This document shows, in pieces, positions 1 through 8,358 of a stretch of DNA of 64,000 nt. The DNA comes from Isochrysis galbana (Eukaryota > Haptophyta > Isochrysidales > Isochrysidaceae). Below the pieces are notes generated by a model. That model was given only the letters and a program-made list of their open reading frames with translations, was not told where the DNA came from and did no database searches. Made by a program: the position numbers and the translations under genes. The stretch is from contig CM030934.1 of assembly GCA_018136815.1 (NCBI GenBank), positions 4,351,587-4,415,586 of the forward strand. Direction: 5' to 3'. Positions within the stretch are counted from its first letter, which is position 1, and every line of letters begins with the position of its first letter.

Positions 1-785
1 GAGCAGGTGCACGAGAGGAGAGGACGGAGGACCGTACGGATGCGCGCCGAGTCGCCACCATCGTGAGGAAGACGAGGCCGAGGAGAGAGCTGGAGGGTGA
101 GCGAGGAGGGAGGAGGGAGACAGGCAGTAGGAGCCTTCTCACTCTGGTAGGTCACGATGAGAGGGGGAGGGGAAGAGGGGGACCCCCCGGGGAGAGAGAG
201 AGAGATCAGAAGACCAGATCAGTTGTTTATGTTAATGTTCTCGTCATATACTGTATTAATCAACTGGCCCCAGGGGGGTGCCCCTAGGGTTCCCATCCGT
301 CCTCCGCGCCCAGAGTTCCCCCGCGGAAAGAGTGAACGCACGGCGTGCACCTTCCTGGAAGTTGCTATGCGCACGCACGGCGCCCCGCGGGGGGGGCAGA
401 TGCACATCGCGCCGTGCCCACGCACGGCGTGCACAATGTGATTGCACGTGCTGTGCAAGAGAAACATCTCTTATATGGCTACTTTACGTAAATGTGGGCG
501 TTAGGGTAATAGAGAAAAAGTTGGAATGCGCACGCACGGCGTCTCCGCGGGGGGACTGCACATCGCGCCGTGCCCATAATCAGGTGCCACGGGCAAATAT
601 CTCTTAAATGTATGAAAAGCGCCGACACGGCTCCCCCCCCCCCCCCGGGAAAGCAGGGAAAATAAGTTGTTACGCTAGTCTGCATTTAATTTTAAAATAA
701 CGCTCTGTATACAACTGCGGACATTCGATCGCTCAATTCGACTGGTGTCCCACAATTGACGGAACGACACCTCCGCCATCGTTGC
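1..785 (+). repeat. Dispersed repeat R1, copy 1 (empty-site copy)
   Basis: This stretch aligns in order with 48900-49060 plus 52463-53236 (same strand) and with 60835-61310 (reverse strand). Bases 1-150 match the GGAGGACCGT...GAGCCTTCTC block near 48913-49030. Bases 225-600 match the CCGCGG-rich palindrome block near 52500-53050, and 690-785 match 53137-53235, ending in TTGACGGAACGACACCTC. It holds two units that begin ATGCGCACGCACGGCG, at 367 and 526. No host gene is supported here. The short frames through it are overlapping, compositionally biased and not shared between copies. Window edge may truncate the left end. Confidence 0.8.
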
Positions 786-1985
786 TGCACATCAGGTTGG
801 CGGCCGGGGGGGGGGGATCTTCAGCCGCGCCATGCGGCCGCGAGTGCCACGGGCCAAGAGCTTTCGCCGTTCGTTCGCGTCAGCAGCCGATTTGCACACC
901 CAGTCCGCATTTAATAGCTGCCCATTTCATCTGAATCTAAAAGCTGCCCGCATTTCAAAAGTATTACGAGTGCTGAGCCCCCCCCCCCTCCTCACCTCAT
1001 TAAGCCAGCATGTTAGGCAACCTGTTCCCCAAAGAAGTTGCGGTTTATTTATTTCAAGTTTTGGGGAGCTGCGAGCTGTGAAGGTGAAGAGAAAATTGAA
1101 AAAAAATCAGTTTTGGAACGGAGCGGTAGTAATAAATTATAATAATTAATGTTATGACCTAGCCAACCCCACTAGCAATTGAACACAACTTTTCAGCCCC
1201 GGACTCCCACCCACGACCTACATTCATTTCAGAGGAGAATATTGGTCCGATCGGCCGGCGCGGCGGGGGTGGCGGCAGGAGAGGAGGGGAGCGACGCGCG
1301 CTCGCTCCATGTCCATGACCCTATAATTTGTAAAGATAGTTACGATGGATAAAAGAAGCAATAGTATTAATTTCAACTGGGTGTATACTTGGTCGCCTTG
1401 GAGCGCGCCGGCGCGGCTCTTCTCTCTATGTGTTGGGCACTTAGGACCCCCCGCGAGCAATCTCGGCCCTTTGTGAAATAATGGTAATGGACTCAACAGT
1501 CACCCAACAATGAAGACAATGCTGTTGACCCCCCCCCAGACCCCGAGGAAGTGCAACGTAACGCGTAACATCGTAACATGCCCTCCGATGATATACTGGG
1601 ACGCAACTCCAGAAGATTGGGGCTTTCGTGATCTCACTGATGTTTGTTTACGATGGTTACTGACGTTCACCACGTCGTGGCCTTGGCAGCCCGAAAGAAA
1701 GCGAGCTGCTGGTGGAGGAGGACAGACGCAGCTCTGGTGTGTTGCGTAGGAGTGAGTACGCGTACAGTAGCAAGAGCCAAGTCCGCTCCTCGTCTAACGG
1801 ATGTGGCCGTTCTTCAAACTGGTTTGGAGACGGGACTTCACTTCTTGCCCTTCAGCACAAGGATCGACCGATCGATCGATCGCCCACATCGCATCTGCAT
1901 CACCTGACCCCCGACCATCGCTTGCTTGCTCGACCCTCGCCCTTCCTCTTAGCTTCCACTCTCTCGCACACGTTCTGCATATCCA
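786..1985. other. Intergenic, no gene seen
   Basis: The stretch contains short C and G runs (for example near 807 and 977) and AT-rich patches near 1100-1150 and 1340-1380. No open frame here resembles a known protein or has a coherent length. The last 200 bases are presumably the promoter and 5' UTR of the gene starting at 1986. Confidence 0.5.
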
Positions 1986-2975
1986 ATGACCGACGTCAAG
2001 GCGGAGGCGCGCAGCTTGCGCGTACCAAATACCTTGCAGATCGCGAGCCAGCACAAAGGAAACCACATCGTCAGAGACAGGCGCTCGCCTCGTACGAAGC
2101 TCACCGTCAACGTCGATTGCAGTGTCGGCGCAGGCGCAGAACGTGTGATTGTCTCTGCGCGCGTCATGACAAAAGATCAAAATACACATGTGCCTTTCCA
2201 GCTCCCACAGTCCGAGTTCGAAGTTGGCAGAATGGGAGTTGTGGACATGAATCAACTCCGCATTCCGAGTGCTGCATACGGGTCGGCCTACAAGGCAACA
2301 AATGTGCCTGAAGGTCAGCTTAGGAGGCACAAGAGGTTCCTGCTCATATTCCAGCTCTTGGATAGCGCAACAGGCCAGCCCATCGGAAAGCCGATCAAAA
2401 GGAAAGTTAAAACTGCGAAAGCGAGGGATTCGGACGAGAAGAGGGCTTACTATTCGCCGGATGAGAGAGGCTTCGGGACTGTCTCCGATTCTGAGCCAGA
2501 AGCAGATGGATGCCCTGAGCCGTCCGGACAACCTCCCGCCGCGTCGGATGAAAGTCCACGAAGCCGCAGCGAGGACAGTGAGGCTGAGCGCTTTGCACAG
2601 TCTGTGCTTCGTGATGGTCCTGAGGACGAGAATGGCGTGAGCATCTCCGAGAATATTCAGGAGCACCCCGGCCCTCCCGATAATGGAGTGAAGCTGGAAT
2701 CGATCGATTTGCAGACAGATGACAAGCACATACAGCCTGCCGCTTCTCAACAATCTTTATTAGAGCATGAGAAGCTCTGCACCGCCGACCCTTCTCAAGG
2801 GAGAATTGTGATTCTTTGTCCTCAGCCCTTATCCTTGAGCAAGAAGTCCTATCGAATTTGGAGCGATACACCATTGGAGATGGAGGTAGCGAAATTCCCC
2901 ATCAAGAACGACAGCGACAACAGCTTACTGCTACAGAAAACGGCCATGCCGATGGCAACTTTTGTGTTTGCCTGA
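1986..2975 (+). CDS. Unrecognised protein, possible nuclear factor
   Basis: A single-exon frame of 329 codons with an ATG at 1986. I do not recognise the family. Residues about 35-145 look like a folded, beta-rich domain with alternating hydrophobics and a basic tail (KPIKRKVKTAKAR) that could act as a nuclear localisation signal. Residues about 150-260 are acidic, Ser/Pro-rich and probably disordered. The last 60 residues are mixed. A globular head followed by a basic patch and an acidic tail is common in transcription regulators, but this is only a composition argument. There is no signal peptide and no membrane segment. It could have introns that I have not detected, because the frame stays open throughout. 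The stop is followed by about 235 bases of AT-richer sequence before a G16 tract. Confidence 0.6.
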   Translation: MTDVKAEARSLRVPNTLQIASQHKGNHIVRDRRSPRTKLTVNVDCSVGAGAERVIVSARVMTKDQNTHVPFQLPQSEFEVGRMGVVDMNQLRIPSAAYGSAYKATNVPEGQLRRHKRFLLIFQLLDSATGQPIGKPIKRKVKTAKARDSDEKRAYYSPDERGFGTVSDSEPEADGCPEPSGQPPAASDESPRSRSEDSEAERFAQSVLRDGPEDENGVSISENIQEHPGPPDNGVKLESIDLQTDDKHIQPAASQQSLLEHEKLCTADPSQGRIVILCPQPLSLSKKSYRIWSDTPLEMEVAKFPIKNDSDNSLLLQKTAMPMATFVFA

Positions 2976-3664
2976 TGCTTGAACACAACTTGGCTGCCAC
3001 AAGACTTGCAATGATCGTCTTGATTGGCCGTCGTTATTACCACTTGGCTGAAATTCTGTTGATTTCATTGCCGGCGCACGCCTTCCTTCTAGATGTGCAT
3101 GCGGTGCAGAGCAGCAACTACACCCTGCTCGAGCTCATGCTTAGGTCATTCTGCGCATATTCCGCGCAACGGTGCATGGTGGACGTGCTTTGTAGATAGA
3201 TCCTGGGCCTGGGGGGGGGGGGGGGGATGGACCTACTTTGTAGATCTTGGCTGATTGATATGGTGGCGCTGGAGATGATCATGCATTATGTCGCGGTCTC
3301 TCGCTTTCAATCATAATGCTATCTATCAACCCTTGCTTTGCCGTTGCCATGTTGCCATTTGGCGCTGGCGTGAGGGGTTACGTAAGGTGGCGGTGGCGGG
3401 GCAGAGTATGGCCAAAACTGCGAGTACTAGCAGGTCTCTTGTATTTATTGGGGTATTTTGGGGGGGTCTACGCTCATACAATCGTTGTGGATCTCAACAA
3501 GTGTATGACTTCCGCATGATAATCCTAATATGGCGGTCAAACAGCTATGTTAATGTTAACTCCGAAGGGTGAAAATTGACCAAGTCAAGATTGAGGAGGC
3601 CGAACTCATGACACTGGCCTCGCCGACGAGGCCACTTCCCACGAAGCCACCCTGACTCCTGACT
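2976..3664. other. Intergenic with G16 tract and R3 motif
   Basis: A 16-base poly-G run lies at 3211-3226. Bases 3533-3610 carry repeat R3, starting GGCGGTCAAACAG and followed by AAGGGTGAAAATTGACCAAG. Similar blocks occur near 63585-63660 (+) and 39484-39550 (-), with shorter pieces at 7737 and 63710. No gene is supported. Confidence 0.5.
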
Positions 3665-3679
3665 CAGCGAGGGTTGTCC

Positions 3680-4070
3680 TACCCCCAGCGCGGACTTCCT
3701 GGATCTAGCCACATAGCTGAGGGTGGCGCACATCGTGGAGTAACCCGAAACACACAAGCCCCAGCCACACTAGACACGAGCAAGACACGCGCTAGACACG
3801 CAACGCAGCGAGGCCAAAACGCCAAAACCCTCAAGCGACACCCAGAGCCTGCCGGAGACACCCACGGCTACCCATACGACCACGCGCAACAAATAAGACG
3901 TACATAAAGCCTGCCCAGAACCCATGCTCCGAACTAGGCCCTTGGTAGTGCACCAGGGCCGGACACCGAAGAAAAAGGAACGACGGGAGGAGGTGGAGGG
4001 AGGGAAGAGAAGGCCGTTGTCAGATGGAACAAGGGGTGCCTTGGGATAGTAAATCTTCAGATATTTTTTT
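3680..4070 (+). mobile_element. SINE-like element with 15-bp target duplication
   Basis: The interval is bounded by the direct repeat CAGCGAGGGTTGTCC at 3665-3679 and 4071-4085. It ends in a T-rich tail (AGATATTTTTTT). Its 3' half, from about 3905, recurs at 7861-8070, at 61384-61531 and reversed near 23995-24140. The shared parts are GAACTAGGCCCTTGGTAGTG, CCGAAGAAAAAGGAA and a purine-rich GGAGGTGGAGGGAGGG stretch. There is no coding capacity. The length, the flanking duplication and the T-tail fit a short retroposon. A clear pol III A/B box pair is not obvious, so the source RNA is unknown. Confidence 0.7.
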
Positions 4071-4102
4071 CAGCGAGGGTTGTCCATGATTGCCATTCAA
4101 AC

Positions 4103-4664
4103 GCTATATATGTTACCCCCCAGGAGCCAACGCCCCCCAGGAGCTCTCGGGGGGAAATTTTCTCCCGATCGCCAACAGCCCCACCGAGAGCTATCGGGGG
4201 ACCGAGAGAATCCCCCGAGAGCTATCGGGAGATTGCTCATGGAAGGTGCCGTAAGCGGATCACAGAGTACGAGGTGACTGCCAGCGAAATGGGACAGGCA
4301 CCCTGACAGCTTACGGGGGGGAATAGCGCCATAGCGCCTGGGGGCTCGAGGACAGCCCCCCGATAGCTATCGGCGCCCGTCGTTTTCCCCCAATAGCTGT
4401 TGGCGCCCGTCGTTTCCCCACCAATAGCTATCGGGGGCCGCCTTTCGCCCCCGATAGCTATTGGGGGCCGACCTTAACACGCGATAGCTCCCCGGGGCCC
4501 GGGGGACGTAAAATCTCCCGATAGCTCTCGGGGGATTCTCTCGGTCCCCCGATAGCTCTCGGTGGGGCTGTTGGCGATCGGGAGAAAATTTCCCCCCGAT
4601 AGCTCCTGGGGGCCCCCGAGAGCTCCTGGGGGGCGTTGGCTCCTGGGGGGTAACATATATATCC
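4103..4664. mobile_element. Fold-back element with long inverted repeats
   Basis: Bases 4103-4233 are an imperfect reverse complement of 4513-4664. The arms start TATATATGTTACCCCCCAGG and meet around CCCGAGAGCTATCGGGAGAT. The centre (4234-4512) holds more copies of a small palindrome, ATAGCTATC or a close variant, for example at 4360-4373, 4391-4403, 4422-4437 and 4449-4460. The whole could fold into one long hairpin. No transposase frame is present, so it would be non-autonomous. No clear target duplication was found. It sits just beyond the SINE-like insertion. Confidence 0.65.
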
Positions 4665-4675
4665 TTTGCGAGTTT

Positions 4676-4870
4676 TCGTCCGCGTCCCCTCCGTCCGATC
4701 GGGATCCGCGGATCCCCCGATCCCCAACCCCCCCCCCCCCCTTTTCTCTCTCTCTCCCCAAGTGTGTTAGGTCGGGGTTGATCATGCTCGATCCCCCTCC
4801 CTTGTTTTCTTGTGTGTGCGCGCCCTTTGTTTCCTGGTTTGCGCTTCCCCCGTGTCCCAGCCACGACTAG
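4676..4870 (+). repeat. Repeat block shared with 14998-15148
   Basis: CTCCGTCCGATCGGGATCC, a CT/C-rich stretch, GTGTGTTAGG, GGGGTTGATC, CTCGATCCCCCTCCCTT and a final GTCCCAG recur in the same order at 14998-15148. The second copy is the target of the LTR retrotransposon insertion. It may be part of a larger element that includes the neighbouring fold-back. No coding content was recognised. Confidence 0.5.
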
Positions 4871-5277
4871 CAGCAAAGCTAACAAATAACCCCAACACCG
4901 CCCGCACATGGGATAGAACGCATCCCCCGATATGTATTTCCCCCTTACCGAGGAATCACCACGCGAGAAGACCGGTCACCTAGTGGCACAGGAGGAAGGC
5001 GTGGACGGAGCCGCTAGCTAGGGGCTGGAGCAACCCGCCAAACCCAGCCACCCCCACAACCCGAGCAGTCCCTAAGTAGCGCGCAAGGGGTGAGCCGCAA
5101 GGCACGGTAGGAGGGGGAAAGTTGAGGGAGAAAGGGCGTGGCGTCAAGGTCGAGGGAGTCCCAGAGCCACGTGCGCGGCGCGAAATTTAAAAAAATGTTT
5201 TTCGGTGTTGTGTGTGTGTGTGTGTGTGTGTGGAGGGGGCTGCTTCTTGAAATGCATCTTATTGATGAATCACACAG
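4871..5277. other. Intergenic with TG microsatellite
   Basis: A (TG)12 run occupies 5209-5232. The rest is mixed sequence with no supported gene. Confidence 0.5.
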
Positions 5278-5406
5278 ATATCCTCACAAGAAATTTGGCG
5301 AATATCATTGACGCGGATGCTCATGGCCATGGAGTACACCAAGCTGGACGCGGCAACGCCGGATGAGGAGCCGCACTACCCAATAGACAGCCCGACGCCC
5401 GTCTAA
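5278..5406 (+). CDS. Possible orphan last exon of a spliced gene
   Basis: A 42-residue frame runs from just after an acceptor-like AATCACACAG to a TAA at 5404-5406. Its C-terminus reads EYTKLDAATPDEEPHYPID and then SPTPV, which looks like an ordinary protein tail and not random GC-rich translation. No upstream exon was found; the preceding 1.6 kb is SINE, fold-back and repeat sequence. It would end 30 bases from the convergent ankyrin gene. It may be a last exon separated from its gene by insertions, a decayed gene remnant, or chance. Confidence 0.2.
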   Translation: MSSQEIWRISLTRMLMAMEYTKLDAATPDEEPHYPIDSPTPV

Positions 5407-5436
5407 TCCACTACAAGCCTATAGGTCGACGAGTTG

Positions 5437-6975
5437 CTATTGCTTTAAATCTTTTGATCGATTTTCCTCAATAGCACCAGCTGCCGCTTCTTGGTGCTGT
5501 TCAAAAGCAAGCACATCCAGTACCAAACGTTGGAATTCTGCCGAGTCCAGCATTCCATTGCCATCCGCGTCGTAATTCCGTATGACCCTTGCAGCACCTT
5601 GCGTGTCCGCATCTACGCCAAGAACATTTAGAGCGCCACGCACTTCGCGCAATGAGAGGGAACCACTTCCATCTGCATCGAACTTTTTGAATGCAGCAAG
5701 TATTCGCTCCCTGCTTAGGTCAGCAGCGAGGGCGCGTTCGGCCTCGATCCGAGCTAGGGAGGCACCGGTCGCCGATGCAGCACCGCATGTCTCCTCGAGT
5801 TCCAACACTCGAGAATGGAGAAGTCCGATCTCGTATCGCGCCCGGGCATGTGCTGCCCTTTCCGCCTCAGCAGCACGCAAGGCAGATGCCAACTCAAGGC
5901 GAAGACTTGCCTCACAACGCAGCGTGGACGAAGTTGGCTGTCCCTCTTTATTGGGGACATCAGAGGTTGGTTCACTCAGACTAGGCACCACACTACTGGC
6001 CATTGCACACTGCGGGTCCGAGATGAGGCGGATAGTGGCGGCATTTGCTGATGCGTGAGCGGCGGCGACAACATCACCGCCATACACTTCGCTGTTCACA
6101 GCGGTACTTGCTCCACGCCGCAGAAGTGCAGCGACGCAGCCGGCATGCCCGTGCCTTGCCGCTGCAAGTAATGCAGTTGCACCCGACTTTTCCATCTCCC
6201 ACTCTGCGTCCGCGCCGCTTTCGAGCAAGAGCTCGGCGCATGAGGCATGGCCGTGAAGGCAGGCCAAGAACAGTGCAGACATTCCCGCCGCAGACACAGA
6301 ACGAGACAGGTGTCGAGTGTCAAGGATCTTGCGCTCCCTCACAGTGTGCCGGCTCGAGTTGGGTCGCAGCAACCTTGCACATTTGCTATGTGGGGGTGGT
6401 TTCGGCATGCCTCCCTGCAGCAAGTAGGAGAGGCGCCGTAGGTTTCCTCGTGCAGCCGCGAGACAGACCTCCTCCACACAAAGCGCCTCAACGCATGCCC
6501 TGTGGCCATGGATGAGTGCCATGTCTAGCGCGGTGAGCCCTTCCTGTTTGCTATAGAGCCAATGATTCGCGCCTGTGGCCAAGAGCTCAACCATACAGTT
6601 GCGATGCCCGTGTCGAGCTGCAAGCGCCAGTACTGGCGTCCCGTGGACATCGAGCACGTTTGGACTGACACCCGCTGCTAGAAGTGCCCGCACGCACTGC
6701 GACGAGCCGCTGACACACGCGGCTGACATTGGACAGAAGCGAGAACCACCGCATGCTGCTGTTAAATCAGAAGAAATGTAGTCGAGCATTGCTTTCAAAG
6801 AGTCTAGGTCGCCGGCGGCAGCTAGGTTGTACAGAGCTCTTCGGCGCGCCTCATATGCATTGAGCTTATCGTATTTGTCGTCGTCGAGCAGAGAAGGATA
6901 CGCGAATACGGGCGAGACGTACAACTGCCCTGTTGAATCTCGGCAGCGGCCAGGCGGGTCATCCAGTGCCGACAT
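5437..6975 (-). CDS. Ankyrin-repeat, coiled-coil, EF-hand protein
   Basis: This 512-codon single-exon gene has an ATG at 6975. Residues about 45-330 form a run of ankyrin repeats, seen as repeated HGHxxCVxxLLxxGA-type helices (for example AARHGHRNCMVELLATGAN and ARHGHAGCVAALLRRGAS). Residues about 350-425 are Ala/Glu/Arg-rich and heptad-like, consistent with a coiled coil. Two EF-hands follow, with canonical loops DADGSGSLSLRE (433-444) and DADGNGMLDSAE (469-480). All calcium-ligand positions (1, 3, 5, 12) are filled. The architecture suggests a calcium-responsive adaptor in which ankyrin repeats bind a partner. The specific partner is unknown. There is no signal peptide or membrane span. A G23 tract lies about 210 bases upstream of the start. 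Confidence 0.9.
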   Translation of the reverse strand: MSALDDPPGRCRDSTGQLYVSPVFAYPSLLDDDKYDKLNAYEARRRALYNLAAAGDLDSLKAMLDYISSDLTAACGGSRFCPMSAACVSGSSQCVRALLAAGVSPNVLDVHGTPVLALAARHGHRNCMVELLATGANHWLYSKQEGLTALDMALIHGHRACVEALCVEEVCLAAARGNLRRLSYLLQGGMPKPPPHSKCARLLRPNSSRHTVRERKILDTRHLSRSVSAAGMSALFLACLHGHASCAELLLESGADAEWEMEKSGATALLAAARHGHAGCVAALLRRGASTAVNSEVYGGDVVAAAHASANAATIRLISDPQCAMASSVVPSLSEPTSDVPNKEGQPTSSTLRCEASLRLELASALRAAEAERAAHARARYEIGLLHSRVLELEETCGAASATGASLARIEAERALAADLSRERILAAFKKFDADGSGSLSLREVRGALNVLGVDADTQGAARVIRNYDADGNGMLDSAEFQRLVLDVLAFEQHQEAAAGAIEENRSKDLKQ

Positions 6976-7234
6976 CCCTCAGCCTCTCAGTCTAGCGGTC
7001 AGAGAGGAGAAGCTGGGTCCCGCGAGGAGAGGGTGGTGGTAGACGGGACGCGACCGATGGCTGGGTGGACGGGAGCAGTTGGCGTGGGAGGACGGCGGCG
7101 GCGCCGGCGAGGGGGTCGGAGCTGCGGTCTCTCGCGCGCCCTCACGTCCGCGCTGGATTCCTCGCGTTACCCCTTCGCGCGCGGGGGGGGGGGGGGGGGG
7201 GGGGGCGGTTGTTGTTGATTTAGATGGCAAGTGG

Positions 7235-7665
7235 CAACTCAACGACCCGACTGCTAAGACAACCGCTAAGGAGGAAACGAATTTGGTATGAGATTCAAGG
7301 CTTACATCTCTGATAACGGTTGGGGCCTTACAAGGTGAGAATTGGGCAATTTCATTTATCGCGTCTAAAATACTGGTTATGCCCGGGCACTCGCCTAGAT
7401 GCGTCGAGGCTTCGTCCGTCTCTCCACATATGCGGCATGTGTTGTCTCTGCCGGGAAATCGGTTGTATGTGCCCACCCGTCTGTGCGCAATGTGGTGCCC
7501 CTCATTCTCTCCCCGATTATTGGTGTGCCTAGGTATGAGAGCTCCATTTCGTACCATATATCTTTGATTTTCGCGTAGTATTCCCCGTCTTGCGTTATGC
7601 GTATTTCGGGAGGCGGTTAGGCGGTTCCCCCGGATCAGCATTTTCACAGGCTTTCCGCCGAGCAT
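7235..7665 (-). pseudogene. LINE ORF fragment with zf-RVT knuckle
   Basis: The minus strand encodes a scrap of the C-terminal domain of the LINE family seen at 49390-52422. HIAHRRVGTYNRFPGRDNTC aligns with HVTHRRIGTRNRFAASPTIKC there. The CCHC-like knuckle CRICGETDEASTHLGECP is kept (C-x2-C-x8-H-x4-C). The frame stays open for about 140 residues and then enters the poly-G tract and unrelated GC-rich sequence leading to the ankyrin gene. The 5' end is truncated and there is no catalytic domain, so it is a dead fragment. Confidence 0.75.
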
Positions 7666-7736
7666 TTTTGTTTCCTTTTTTATTTGTGTTTTTTGGCGTT
7701 GCTATTATCGTCTTGGCGTGTGTGTGTTACTATTGT

Positions 7737-8070
7737 TAGGGCGGTCAAACAGTGTTTTTTTATTAGGCGGCTTGTGAGTGACACACGACCAACGTACCTA
7801 GACCTCAAGTAAAGACTCAACGAAACCATTCCGGCAATTTCACGAGGAAGACATCTAACAGGCCTGCCCCAAACCCGCACTTTGAACTAGGCTCTTGGTA
7901 GTGCACCGGAGTTGGACCCCGGAAATCGAAGAAAAAGGAATGAAGGGGGGAAAGGGAGGTGGAGGGAGGGGATGTAAGGGCGGTGCCGTAGCAGTGATAA
8001 GGTAACCTACACCTAGTAGGTAGTAGGCGAGTAGTACGTAGTACGAGTAGCCCAAGATCTTTAGATGTTT
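7737..8070 (+). repeat. R3 motif and SINE-like 3' half
   Basis: Bases 7737-7760 carry GGCGGTCAAACAGTG followed by a T run (R3). From about 7861 the sequence matches the 3' half of the SINE-like element at 3680-4070: GCCTGCCCC, GAACTAGG, TTGGTAGTGCACC, ATCGAAGAAAAAGGAATGAAG and a final AGATCTTTAGATGTTTTTTT. An additional patch around 8000-8045 (CTAGTAGGTAGTAG...) is specific to this copy. No flanking duplication was identified. Confidence 0.5.
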
Positions 8071-8358
8071 TTTTGTAAGTTTTTTTTACCGGAAATCAGA
8101 AAGAAGCAAAACAAAAAGAAAAAGAAAAAGATACCACGAGGACACGACGTAGGAGGGAAATACAGCCACGGCACTGGCACCTTAAGCTACACGCACCCGC
8201 GCCAACAAACGCTACATAGCAAATGCAATCGTCGACAGCGATGGTCCTCGAGACCCAACTCACTCAGTGTGGTTGTAATGCCCACTCCGTAGCAATCGGG
8301 CACTTGGAACTGTGCTAACGCGTGCATGCAATGAATCGCCGAGAGAGTGTTGTTACGC

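Noticed and set aside
1794-2753. Long minus frame (319 codons) opposite the gene at 1986
   Set aside because: It is antisense to a frame with better composition, ends in biased Arg/Cys-rich stretches and has no recognisable motif.
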